Of a stretch of DNA of 19,726 nt, positions 6,563 to 13,516 are shown in pieces (the first letter of the stretch is position 1; each line of letters starts with the position of its first letter). The notes under the pieces are model-generated. The model was not told the origin of the DNA and ran no database searches. It saw only the letters and a program-made list of their open reading frames with translations. The position numbers and the translations under genes were made by a program. This DNA is from Fluviicola sp. (lineage in GTDB: Bacteria > Bacteroidota > Bacteroidia > Flavobacteriales_D > Crocinitomicaceae): assembly GCF_030151805.1 (NCBI RefSeq), contig NZ_JASLCN010000126.1, forward strand, positions 1 to 19,726, written 5' to 3'.

Positions 6563-7695
6563 AAAAGAAAGTATTGTTTATTGACAGAGACGGAACAATT
6601 ATCAAGGAACCGGTTGGTTATCAGGTCGATTCATTTGAAAAACTCCGCTTTTCGGAGGGGGTGATTTCAGCATTGAAAACCATTGTTTCCTGGGAAGAAT
6701 ACGAATTGGTACTTGTTACTAACCAGGATGCTTTGGGAACGGGGGGTTTTCCTTTTGAGGATTTTATTGGTCCGCACCGCTTGATGATGGACATTCTTGC
6801 GGGGGAAGGAATCACTTTCCTGGAAGAATGTATTGACCGTTCTGTTCCCGCAGATCATTCTCCCAACCGGAAACCACGTACCGGAATGCTTACAAAATAC
6901 TTTTCGGGAGCATATGACCTGGAAAATTCCTTCGTAATCGGTGATCGATGGACGGATGTGGAATTGGCTAAAAACTTGGGTTGCAAGGCTTTTTTATTTC
7001 AGAATGAAGTGTTTGAAGTGAGTCCGGAACTGAGTTATTCCATTTCTGAGTTGGAACCGCAGATTCAGCGGAAAGTGACTCATTGGGAAGAACTCCTGGT
7101 GAATTTGCGGACGGGAGTCCGACAGGTTTCGCTTCGACGCACAACTGCCGAAACTGACTGCAGCATCACCCTCGATTTGGATGGAACCGGAATTTCGAAT
7201 ATCCAAACCGGAATTGCTTTTTTTGATCACATGCTGGATCAATTAGCACGACACGGGCAACTGAATCTTGATCTTCAGATGAAAGGAGATCTCGATATTG
7301 ATGAACATCATACGATCGAAGACGCAGCTCTGACTCTTGGAATGGCTTTCGATCGGGTACTGGGTTCCAAACGCGGAATTGAGCGTTATGGTTTTTGTCT
7401 TCCGATGGACGATTGTCTGGCAACATGTGCTATGGATTTCGGAGGTCGGGCGGAACTGATCTGGGATGTGGAATTGAAACGGGAATATGTGGGTAAACTT
7501 CCAACTGAAATGGTGAAACACTTCTTTAAATCGTTTTGTTTTACAGCTCGTTGCAATATCTATATTCAAGCATTAGGTGAAAATGAACACCACAAAATAG
7601 AATCCATTTTCAAAGCCTTTTCCAAAACAATTTTAATGGCAAAACGCCGCTCGGGAACGATTGATTTATTGCCGACAACCAAAAACGAATTGTAA
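6559..7695 (+). CDS. hisB: Bifunctional histidinol-phosphatase / imidazoleglycerol-phosphate dehydratase
   Basis: The 378-aa product fuses two enzymes. The N-terminal HAD phosphatase (about 1-165) removes phosphate from histidinol phosphate; it shows FIDRDGT with nucleophile Asp9 and Asp11, then VTNQDALGT and VIGDRWTDVELAKNLGC. The C-terminal dehydratase (about 185-378) shows FFDHMLDQLARHG, DEHHTIEDAALTLG, GIERYGFCLPMDD, DFGGRAEL and NEHHKIESIFKA, the metal-binding His motifs of HisB. In the E. coli enzyme a loop with Cys92, His94, Cys101 and Cys103 binds zinc. The corresponding stretch here (IDRSVPADHSPNRKP) lacks all four ligands, although PAD and RKP are kept. As far as I recall, other Bacteroidetes HisB proteins share this. 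It overlaps hisDC by four bases (ATGA) and hisH by one (TAATG). Confidence 0.96.
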   Translation: MKKKVLFIDRDGTIIKEPVGYQVDSFEKLRFSEGVISALKTIVSWEEYELVLVTNQDALGTGGFPFEDFIGPHRLMMDILAGEGITFLEECIDRSVPADHSPNRKPRTGMLTKYFSGAYDLENSFVIGDRWTDVELAKNLGCKAFLFQNEVFEVSPELSYSISELEPQIQRKVTHWEELLVNLRTGVRQVSLRRTTAETDCSITLDLDGTGISNIQTGIAFFDHMLDQLARHGQLNLDLQMKGDLDIDEHHTIEDAALTLGMAFDRVLGSKRGIERYGFCLPMDDCLATCAMDFGGRAELIWDVELKREYVGKLPTEMVKHFFKSFCFTARCNIYIQALGENEHHKIESIFKAFSKTILMAKRRSGTIDLLPTTKNEL

Positions 7696-8309
7696 TGAAG
7701 GTTGTGATTATTGATTATGGAGCGGGAAACATTTTCTCTGTTAAACAGGCTTTTATTCGGATTGGCGCGGAGGTCATTTTGTCCGATAATGAAACTGAAA
7801 TACGCGCTGCTTCGCATGTGGTTTTTCCGGGAGTCGGGCATGCCGGATCAGCCATGAAACAACTTGTTGAAATGGGGCTGGATAAAGTTATTCCGGAATT
7901 AAGGCAACCGGTTTTGGGAATTTGCCTGGGAATGCAGTTGATGTGTGATTTTACGGAAGAAGGAAATACAAACGGTTTGGGAATTTTTCCGGTTCAGGTA
8001 AGGAATTTGGCAAAAATGCAAATTGGCCTGTTTGCCATTTGGCAAACAGGCAAACAACATAACACGCCGCTGAGTTACCCCATTCCACATATGGGATGGA
8101 ACGATGTAAAAACACAAAACGATGTCAATTCTTATTACTTCGTTCATAACTACGCCGCAGAAATTTGTTCCGAAACAGTTGGAATCACAGAATACCCGCT
8201 CCCGTTTTCCGCAATTTTAAAGAAGAACAATTTTACAGGAGTTCAGTTTCATCCGGAAAAGAGCGGAAAGGCAGGAGAAGATTTATTAAAACAATTTTTA
8301 GCATTATGA
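7695..8309 (+). CDS. hisH: Imidazole glycerol phosphate synthase glutaminase subunit
   Basis: This is a class I glutamine amidotransferase that releases ammonia from glutamine and channels it to HisF. The 204-aa protein has the catalytic triad Cys77 (LGICLGMQLM), His186 and Glu188 (GVQFHPEKSG), plus the family segments DYGAGNIFSV, VFPGVGHAGSAM and PHMGWNDV. Between GIFPVQV and PHMGWN it carries about 15-20 more residues than I expect in this family (around residues 107-129, including QIGLFAIWQTGKQHNT). The DNA of this extra stretch contains a perfect 11-bp hairpin (8026-8051). The frame and all catalytic residues are intact, so it is probably active. It starts in a one-base overlap with hisB and overlaps hisA by ATGA. 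Confidence 0.95.
   Translation: MKVVIIDYGAGNIFSVKQAFIRIGAEVILSDNETEIRAASHVVFPGVGHAGSAMKQLVEMGLDKVIPELRQPVLGICLGMQLMCDFTEEGNTNGLGIFPVQVRNLAKMQIGLFAIWQTGKQHNTPLSYPIPHMGWNDVKTQNDVNSYYFVHNYAAEICSETVGITEYPLPFSAILKKNNFTGVQFHPEKSGKAGEDLLKQFLAL
8026..8051. repeat. Perfect inverted repeat inside hisH
   Basis: GCCTGTTTGCC (8026-8036) and GGCAAACAGGC (8041-8051) are exact reverse complements separated by ATTT, giving an 11-bp stem with a four-base loop. The repeat lies in the part of hisH that encodes an apparent extra segment between two conserved motifs. A weaker flanking repeat, AATTTG...CAAATT, and a partly repeated ATTTGGCAAA phrase (about 8006 and 8038) surround it. No T tract follows, so it is not a terminator. 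An in-frame palindromic insertion, comparable in principle to Rickettsia palindromic elements, is a possible origin. Confidence 0.75.
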
Positions 8310-9034
8310 TAGCAATACCGGCAATTGATTTAATCGACGGAAAAGTAGTACGTTTATTTCAGGGAGATTACGGGAAACAAACAGATTACAGCCCGGATCC
8401 GGTTGAATATGCCCGTGAAATCAAACAAAACGGTTTGGAGTATTTACACCTGGTAGATTTATCCGGGGCCAGAACGGGAAAAATCATCCACGATGAACTC
8501 CTGAAAAAAGTGGTTTCCGAAACAGGATTGAAAGTAGATTTCGGTGGTGGAATAAAAAGCAAAGAAGATTTGAAGAAACTGTTTGAATCCGGTGCAAATC
8601 AGCTTGTGATAGGAAGTTTGTGCGTGAAGAATCCGGAGATGATTGTTTCCTGGATTGAAGAATTCGGAGCGGAAAAGTTCATTTTGGCTTTGGACACGGA
8701 CGGAACAAGTCTCAGGATAAATGGCTGGCAGGAACGATCAGATGTGACGTTGGAAGAGGTCATGACATCCTTCAAAACCTTTGAAAATCTGACAATTCTG
8801 ACCACCGATATTCGCCTGGACGGAACCGGAAAAGGACCGAATGTGGAATTGTATCGCTCGCTCACCCAACAATTTCCAATCCAAAAATGGATTGCAAGTG
8901 GCGGAGTTGAATCGCTTCCGGATTTAATTGACCTGAGAGAAGCTGGTTGTTACGGATGTGTTGTTGGGAAAGCACTCCTGGAAGGAAAAATCGCCTTACA
9001 CGAACTAAAGAAATTCAACGATGCAGGTCTATAA
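8306..9034 (+). CDS. hisA: ProFAR isomerase (phosphoribosylformimino-AICAR-P isomerase)
   Basis: This TIM-barrel enzyme performs the Amadori rearrangement of ProFAR to PRFAR. The 242-aa product begins MIAIPAIDLIDGKVVRL with catalytic Asp8. The second acid is Asp130 in FILALDTDGT, and the phosphate-binding Gly motifs are VDFGGGI and ASGGVESL. A longer frame from 8165 would add 47 residues foreign to the family. The ATG at 8306 gives the canonical N-terminus and overlaps the hisH stop by ATGA. The gene's end overlaps hisF by 14 bases. It is homologous to HisF, the other half-barrel-duplicated enzyme of the operon. Confidence 0.97.
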   Translation: MIAIPAIDLIDGKVVRLFQGDYGKQTDYSPDPVEYAREIKQNGLEYLHLVDLSGARTGKIIHDELLKKVVSETGLKVDFGGGIKSKEDLKKLFESGANQLVIGSLCVKNPEMIVSWIEEFGAEKFILALDTDGTSLRINGWQERSDVTLEEVMTSFKTFENLTILTTDIRLDGTGKGPNVELYRSLTQQFPIQKWIASGGVESLPDLIDLREAGCYGCVVGKALLEGKIALHELKKFNDAGL

Positions 9035-9776
9035 ACGAATTATTCCCTGTTTGGATATTCAAAACGGGAGAACGGTGAAAGGAATAAACTTCGAATCTAT
9101 TCGCGATGCGGGAAATCCGGTTGAATTGGCCAAAATGTATGCACAACAGGGTGCGGATGAATTGGTTTTACTTGATATTTCCGCAACGAATGAAAACCGG
9201 AATACCTTTCTCCCGGTCATAGAAGCTGTTGCAAGTCAGGTGAATATTCCTTTTACGGTTGGTGGCGGAATTTCGTCGGTTGAAACAGCCAGGAAGCTTT
9301 TACGAAGCGGGGCAGATAAGATTTCTGTCAATTCCTCTGCAGTGAATTGTCCGGAATTGATTTCAGAACTGGCAGCAAGCTTCGGAAAACAATGCGTGGT
9401 TGTTGCGGTTGATATCCGTAAAACGGCAAACGGCTGGACAGTTCATACGCACGGAGGAAGAAAAGATACCGGACTGAATGCACTGAACTGGTGTGAAGAA
9501 GCAGTGAATCGCGGAGCAGGAGAATTGTTGATTACATCTATGGACGGAGACGGAACTAAAAACGGATTTGCACTTGATTTTTACCAAAAGGTCGAAAAAC
9601 GGGTTGCTGTTCCTTTGATCGCTTCGGGCGGAGCGGGATCTGTGAAACATTTTGAGGCGCTTTTTACCGAAACAACTGTGACGGGAGGATTGGCAGCAAG
9701 TATTTTCCACTTCGGGGAAATCCGGATTCCGGAATTGAAGAACAAGTTAAAAGAGACGCTTAAAATTAGAATTTGA
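9021..9776 (+). CDS. hisF: Imidazole glycerol phosphate synthase cyclase subunit
   Basis: This TIM-barrel cyclase combines PRFAR with ammonia from HisH to give imidazole glycerol phosphate and AICAR, the latter recycled into purine synthesis. The 251-aa length is normal. Catalytic acids are Asp12 (KRIIPCLDIQNGRTVKG) and Asp131 (CVVVAVDIRK), equivalent to Asp11 and Asp130 of the Thermotoga enzyme. TVGGGISS and IASGGAGSVKHF form phosphate-binding loops. The start overlaps the end of hisA by 14 bases, consistent with translational coupling. hisIE follows after four bases. Confidence 0.97.
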   Translation: MQVYKRIIPCLDIQNGRTVKGINFESIRDAGNPVELAKMYAQQGADELVLLDISATNENRNTFLPVIEAVASQVNIPFTVGGGISSVETARKLLRSGADKISVNSSAVNCPELISELAASFGKQCVVVAVDIRKTANGWTVHTHGGRKDTGLNALNWCEEAVNRGAGELLITSMDGDGTKNGFALDFYQKVEKRVAVPLIASGGAGSVKHFEALFTETTVTGGLAASIFHFGEIRIPELKNKLKETLKIRI

Positions 9777-9780
9777 TACA

Positions 9781-10368
9781 ATGAAATACGACAATACAGG
9801 GGTGATTCCCGCAATTATTCAACATGCGAAAACCAAAGAAGTATTGATGCTTGGTTACATGAATGAAGAAGCCTTTGAACTGACCAGACAAACAGGGCAA
9901 GTCACGTTCTTTTCCAGATCACGAAACAAAATCTGGGTCAAGGGAGAGAGCTCCGGAAATCGGTTGATTTTGGCCGACTGGAAACTGGATTGTGATCAGG
10001 ATGCTCTATTGATTCAGGTACTTCCGGTGGGACCAACTTGCCATAAAGGCACTTCAAGTTGTTGGGGAGAAACCGTTTGTACGAATTTTTCCGTTTTGGA
10101 ACAATTGATTGAAACCATTGAAACACGTTTCTCTATTCCAAAGGAAGGTTCTTATGTTCAATCGCTTATTGAGAAGGGAATCCCCAAAATTGCTCAGAAA
10201 GTAGGTGAGGAAGGAGTGGAATTGGTTATTGAAGCCATGAGGAATGAATCGCAATTATTCAAAGAGGAAGCGGCTGATTTATTGTTTCATTACTTGATCT
10301 TGCTAAAGGCGAAAGGTGTTGATTTTAAGGATGTTTTGGAAATTTTGCAGCAAAGGTCTAACTTGTAA
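9781..10368 (+). CDS. hisIE: Bifunctional phosphoribosyl-AMP cyclohydrolase / phosphoribosyl-ATP pyrophosphatase
   Basis: The 195-aa protein performs steps two and three of the pathway. The HisI domain (about 1-105) opens the adenine ring of PR-AMP and shows LMLGYMNEEAFE, GESSGN, the metal-binding DCDQDALL and PTCHKGTSSCW. The HisE domain (about 108-195) hydrolyses PR-ATP to PR-AMP and shows IPKIAQKVGEEGVELVIEAM and an acidic EEAADLLFHYL helix, a MazG-like pyrophosphohydrolase fold. It is the last his gene, as in the enteric order GDCBHAF(IE). No good intrinsic terminator follows before the ohrR promoter. Confidence 0.96.
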   Translation: MKYDNTGVIPAIIQHAKTKEVLMLGYMNEEAFELTRQTGQVTFFSRSRNKIWVKGESSGNRLILADWKLDCDQDALLIQVLPVGPTCHKGTSSCWGETVCTNFSVLEQLIETIETRFSIPKEGSYVQSLIEKGIPKIAQKVGEEGVELVIEAMRNESQLFKEEAADLLFHYLILLKAKGVDFKDVLEILQQRSNL

Positions 10369-10410
10369 TTGATGCCATTGTAGTGAAGCTGAAAACTTAT
10401 AAATTGTTAA

Positions 10411-10436
10411 AAATTAAATTGCGCACAATTTAATTT
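10411..10436. promoter_or_regulatory. Palindromic operator, probably for OhrR
   Basis: Two perfect 11-base arms, AAATTAAATTG (10411-10421) and CAATTTAATTT (10426-10436), flank the centre CGCA. The element covers the expected -33 region of the ohrR promoter, whose -7 element starts at 10449, so a bound dimer would occlude RNA polymerase. AT-rich palindromes next to the regulator's own promoter are typical of MarR/OhrR autoregulation. Assignment to the adjacent regulator is inference. Confidence 0.75.
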
Positions 10437-10448
10437 CGGAAAATGACA

Positions 10449-10456
10449 TACCTTTG
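10449..10456 (+). promoter_or_regulatory. -7 promoter element of the ohrR operon
   Basis: TACCTTTG is an exact TAnnTTTG match 20 bases before the ohrR ATG, so the leader RNA would be only about 16 bases. The -33 position falls within the 26-bp palindrome, with no clear TTTG, which suggests a promoter whose upstream contact region is given over to the operator. Confidence 0.65.
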
Positions 10457-10476
10457 ACTTATCAAACAAACAGAAA

Positions 10477-10902
10477 ATGGAAAACTTGTTGAAATTGGAT
10501 AAACAGATTTGCTTCCCGATTTACGCTTTATCAAGGGAAGTCATTCAGCGCTATCGTCCGCTTTTGGATGAGCTGGATCTGACTTATCCGCAATACCTCG
10601 TTTTTTTGGTTTTGTGGGAAGAAGATAAACAAACGGTGAATCAAATCGGGGATAAGTTGTTGTTGGACAGCGGAACTCTGACTCCTTTGTTAAAGCGATT
10701 GGAACAAAAAAATCTCATCATCCGGCAACGGAAAAAAACGGATGAGCGGGTAGTGGAAATTATTCTGACAAAGGAGGGGAAAGAATTAGAGCAAAAAGCC
10801 AAAAACATTCCGGAAAAACTATTGGAAGAATTGAATATTTCACTGGAAGAGCTGAAAACAATGAGAACAATCGCACATAAAATTTTAAACATCAATAAAT
10901 AA
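10477..10902 (+). CDS. ohrR: OhrR-type organic peroxide-sensing MarR regulator (one-Cys)
   Basis: The 141-aa winged-helix repressor aligns by eye over its full length with Bacillus subtilis OhrR. Shared features are QIC near the N-terminus, YALSREV, YRPLLDELDLTYPQYL, the recognition region LLLDSGTLTPLLKRLEQK and the wing RKKTDERVVEI. Cys12 is the only cysteine and corresponds to the peroxide-sensing Cys15. Tyr16 and Tyr26 match the Tyr19 and Tyr29 that hydrogen-bond the sensing Cys. Oxidation of this Cys by organic hydroperoxides releases the DNA in the family. A 26-bp palindrome upstream is the probable operator and ohr starts eight bases downstream, so autoregulation and control of ohr are likely. 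Confidence 0.9.
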   Translation: MENLLKLDKQICFPIYALSREVIQRYRPLLDELDLTYPQYLVFLVLWEEDKQTVNQIGDKLLLDSGTLTPLLKRLEQKNLIIRQRKKTDERVVEIILTKEGKELEQKAKNIPEKLLEELNISLEELKTMRTIAHKILNINK

Positions 10903-10910
10903 TCAAATAC

Positions 10911-11333
10911 ATGAAAACGTTATATACAGCTTCAGCAACAGCAACAGGAGGAAGAAACGGTCACGTGAAAAGTGAAAACGGAATTCTGGATCTACAAGTA
11001 AGAATGCCCAAAGCATTGGGAGGTGCAACGGATGATTATACGAATCCTGAAATGCTTTTTGCAGCAGGATATTCAGCGTGTTTTGACAGCGCTTTGAACC
11101 GGGTGATCACACTTTCCAAAACTAAAACAGGAACAACATCTGTTACAGCGAAAGTGAGTATTGGTGCAATCGAAAACGGAGGTTTTGGTTTGGCCGTCGA
11201 AATGGATGTCAATATTCCGGAAGTCAGTTTGGAAGAAGCACAGCAATTGGCAGACAAGGCGCATCAGATTTGTCCTTATTCCAATGCAACACGAGGAAAT
11301 ATCGAGGTTTTATTATCCGTAACAAATAACTAA
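10911..11333 (+). CDS. ohr: Organic hydroperoxide resistance protein (Ohr/OsmC family)
   Basis: This is a thiol peroxidase that reduces organic and fatty-acid hydroperoxides, normally recycled by lipoylated proteins. The 140-aa length is standard. The reactive and resolving cysteines are Cys57 (GYSACFDSAL) and Cys121 (QICPYSNATRGN). Arg15 in GGRNG and Glu47 in NPEMLFAAGY are the conserved partners that activate the peroxidatic Cys. The N-terminal TLYTASATATGGRNGHV phrase is diagnostic. It lies eight bases after ohrR and six bases before the DUF1304 gene, so it should be induced when OhrR is oxidised. Cytosolic. Confidence 0.95.
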   Translation: MKTLYTASATATGGRNGHVKSENGILDLQVRMPKALGGATDDYTNPEMLFAAGYSACFDSALNRVITLSKTKTGTTSVTAKVSIGAIENGGFGLAVEMDVNIPEVSLEEAQQLADKAHQICPYSNATRGNIEVLLSVTNN

Positions 11334-11339
11334 GAGGTC

Positions 11340-11702
11340 ATGCTTATCGCAGCTCACATATTGGTAGCGCTTGTAGCCATCGAACATTTGTATATTCTTT
11401 GGATCGAAATGTTCGCCTGGGAAACCGCAGGAAAGAAAACCTTCCAATCACTTCCGAAAGAATTATTCGGACCAACGAAAGGTTTGGCAGCCAACCAGGG
11501 ACTTTACAATGGTTTTCTTGCCGCAGGGTTGATCTGGTCGTTCTTTATTCCGGATCCTGTGTGGAGTGAAAACATTCGTTTGTTCTTTCTTGGATGTGTG
11601 AGTGTTGCCGGTATTTTTGGTGCTTTGACAGCTTCAAAGTCCATCTTTTTCAAACAAGCATTGCCAGCAATTATCGCTTTGATAATCGTCATTCTGGCAT
11701 AA
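11340..11702 (+). CDS. DUF1304 family membrane protein
   Basis: The 120-aa integral membrane protein has about four hydrophobic segments: 2-24, 50-70, 78-95 and 101-119. Family features visible are AHILVALVAIEHLYILWIEM at the start, the FGPTKGLAANQGLYNGFLAAG segment in the middle and GIFGALTASKS. The biochemical function of DUF1304 is not established as far as I know. Its place six bases after ohr within the OhrR operon suggests a role in membrane or lipid-peroxide stress, which is inference from context only. Confidence 0.88.
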   Translation: MLIAAHILVALVAIEHLYILWIEMFAWETAGKKTFQSLPKELFGPTKGLAANQGLYNGFLAAGLIWSFFIPDPVWSENIRLFFLGCVSVAGIFGALTASKSIFFKQALPAIIALIIVILA

Positions 11703-11735
11703 GAAATAATGTTTAACAGTAAAAAAAATAGCAAC

Positions 11736-12632
11736 ATGGAATTTAAAAATGTAACCGTAGCCGGAAGTGGTGTTTTAGGATACCAAATAGCATTTCAGAG
11801 TGCTTTTCACGGCTTTCATGTAACCGTTTACGACATCAATGATGCAATTCTGGAAAAGGCAAAAGCCAAGTTTGATGTCCTTAGTGAAGCCTTTAAAAAG
11901 GATTTGAACGCAACTCCGGAACAATTGGCGGCAGCAAAAAAACGCCTGAGTTATCAGTCTGATTTGGCGGAAGCAGTAAAAGATGCTGATTTATTGATTG
12001 AAGCAGTGCCTGAGAATCCGCAGATCAAAATCGACTTCTATCACAAACTCGCGAAAGTAGCACCTGCAAAGACCATTTTTGCAAGTAACTCATCTACATT
12101 ATTGCCAAGTCAGTTCGCGAATGAAACTGGTCGTCCGGAACACTTTTTAGCACTGCATTTCGCAAACGAAATCTGGAAACACAATACAGCGGAAATTATG
12201 GGACATCCGCAAACAGCACCGGAAGCATTTAATGCTGTGGTTGCTTTCGCGAAAAACATCGGAATGGTCGCATTGCCGCTTCACAAGGAACAACCCGGAT
12301 ATATTGTAAACTCCTTACTTGTTCCATTGTTGGGCGCAGGATTGGATCTGTTGGTAAAAGGAGTAGCAGATGTGGAAACTGTTGACAAAACGTGGATGGT
12401 TGCTACCGGAGCTCCGGTAGGTCCGTTTGGTATTTTGGATGTGGTGGGAATTACAACTGCATACAATATCAATAAAATGGCAGCAGATGCAACCCAGGAT
12501 CCGATCAAACAGAAAGTAGTGGCTTATCTGAAAGAGAATTTTATCGACAAAGGGAAATTAGGCGTTGAAACCGGAGTTGGTTTTTACACCTATCCGAACC
12601 CATCTTACAGAAAAGAAGATTTTTTGAAATAA
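11736..12632 (+). CDS. 3-hydroxyacyl-CoA dehydrogenase family protein
   Basis: The 298-aa NAD-dependent dehydrogenase has an N-terminal Rossmann fold with GSGVLG (glycine motif, residues 10-15) followed by an acidic Asp after HVTVYD, and a helical 3HCDH C-terminal domain. The catalytic dyad is retained: His in ALHFAN and Glu twelve residues later in NTAEIMG, with Asn in GYIVNSLL. The usual HFFNP phrase is HFANE here, so substrate preference may differ from classical beta-oxidation enzymes. An ATG at 11709 would add nine poor residues (MFNSKKNSN). The ATG at 11736 gives the standard N-terminus. It sits in the ohrR operon with a nitroreductase downstream, suggesting processing of oxidised acyl products; this is inference. 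Confidence 0.9.
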   Translation: MEFKNVTVAGSGVLGYQIAFQSAFHGFHVTVYDINDAILEKAKAKFDVLSEAFKKDLNATPEQLAAAKKRLSYQSDLAEAVKDADLLIEAVPENPQIKIDFYHKLAKVAPAKTIFASNSSTLLPSQFANETGRPEHFLALHFANEIWKHNTAEIMGHPQTAPEAFNAVVAFAKNIGMVALPLHKEQPGYIVNSLLVPLLGAGLDLLVKGVADVETVDKTWMVATGAPVGPFGILDVVGITTAYNINKMAADATQDPIKQKVVAYLKENFIDKGKLGVETGVGFYTYPNPSYRKEDFLK

Positions 12633-12673
12633 ACGAACCAAATTTTACAGAAAACACAAACACTAAAAAGAAC

Positions 12674-13306
12674 ATGTCATTATTAGAAAATTTGCACTGG
12701 AGACACGCAGTGAAGGCTTACGATCCAACGAAAAAAGTAAGCAAGGAAGATATCGAAAAAATAGTAGAAGCAGCCCGTATGGCACCAACGTCTTCCGGAT
12801 TGCAACCTTTTCGGGTCGTTGTAGTTGAAAGCCAGGAATTGAAAGAAAAAATGGTTGCCGGAGCTTTGAACCCGGATGTCATGCGCGACTCTTCACATGT
12901 ATTGGTATTTGCTTCATGGGATGCATACACTCCCGAACGCATTGATGCTGTATACGACAGAACAACAGAAGAAAGAGGATTGGAAAAAGGTCGATTCGAT
13001 AATTACACCGGGATGCTAAAGAAAATGTACGGTGAACAATCTGCCGAACAGCATTTCGCTCATACATCACGACAATCGTATATCGGTTTAGGATTAGCAT
13101 TGGCTCAGGCTGCCGAATTGCGTATTGATTCTACTCCGGCTGAGGGATTTGACACGAAAGTAGTCGATGAAGTACTTGGCTTATCAGAATACGGATTAAA
13201 AAGTGTTTCCTTGCTTTACCTCGGATACGCCGATAAGGAAAGAGACTGGTTGGGATCAATGAAAAAAGTGCGGGTTCCGAAAGAGGAGTTTAGTATTATC
13301 AAGTAA
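12674..13306 (+). CDS. Nitroreductase family FMN oxidoreductase (NfsB-like)
   Basis: The 210-aa protein belongs to the dimeric FMN-dependent nitroreductase family, which reduces nitroaromatics, quinones or enones with NAD(P)H. Visible signatures are RHAVKAYDP near residue 10 (FMN phosphate contact), the AARMAPTSSGLQPFRVVVV segment, QSYIGLGLALAQAAEL and the C-terminal LGYADKERDWL with SMKKVRVPKEEF. The length matches NfsB/FRase I. It is the last gene of the ohrR operon and is followed by a strong terminator. The physiological substrate cannot be read from the sequence; in this setting a reactive carbonyl or quinone is plausible. Confidence 0.92.
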   Translation: MSLLENLHWRHAVKAYDPTKKVSKEDIEKIVEAARMAPTSSGLQPFRVVVVESQELKEKMVAGALNPDVMRDSSHVLVFASWDAYTPERIDAVYDRTTEERGLEKGRFDNYTGMLKKMYGEQSAEQHFAHTSRQSYIGLGLALAQAAELRIDSTPAEGFDTKVVDEVLGLSEYGLKSVSLLYLGYADKERDWLGSMKKVRVPKEEFSIIK

Positions 13307-13326
13307 TCAGCAATAGGATTATTGGG

Positions 13327-13359
13327 AACGGTTTGGAAGTATCTTTCAAGCCGTTTTTT
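13327..13359 (+). terminator. Rho-independent terminator of the ohrR operon
   Basis: AACGGTTTGGAAG (13327-13339) pairs with CTTTCAAGCCGTT (13343-13355) in a 13-bp stem with two G-U pairs and a three-base loop TAT. Six T residues (13354-13359) complete it. It starts 20 bases after the nitroreductase stop. Confidence 0.92.
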
Positions 13360-13388
13360 ATTGTCGTTTTTGTGGCTGCGAGGTAATT

Positions 13389-13434
13389 TCCCAATATTGG
13401 GACAGAGTTAAAGTTTTAGTTTAAGTAAAACTTT
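13389..13434. repeat. Two adjacent short palindromes in the convergent gap
   Basis: TCCCAATATTGGGA (13389-13402) is a perfect 14-base palindrome. Eight bases on, AAAGTTTT (13410-13417) and AAAACTTT (13427-13434) form an 8-bp inverted repeat with a nine-base loop. They lie between the plus-strand ohrR terminator and the 3' end of the minus-strand cluster. Neither is followed by a clear T tract on the minus strand, so a terminator role for that cluster is only possible. No gene is seen between 13360 and 13516. Confidence 0.4.
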
Positions 13435-13516
13435 CCAATTATTATTAAAACAATTCTTTAAAAAACAGAGCATTAATTTTATTAGGCATCCAGAGTGATC
13501 AGAGTATCCATTTTTG

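Noticed and set aside
8026..8051. Hairpin in hisH as a transcription terminator
   Set aside because: It lies within coding sequence and is followed by AAACAACATAAC rather than a T tract.
8165..8305. 47-residue N-terminal extension of HisA
   Set aside because: It overlaps hisH in another frame, is basic and unlike the family, and the ATG at 8306 gives the canonical HisA N-terminus with an ATGA overlap.
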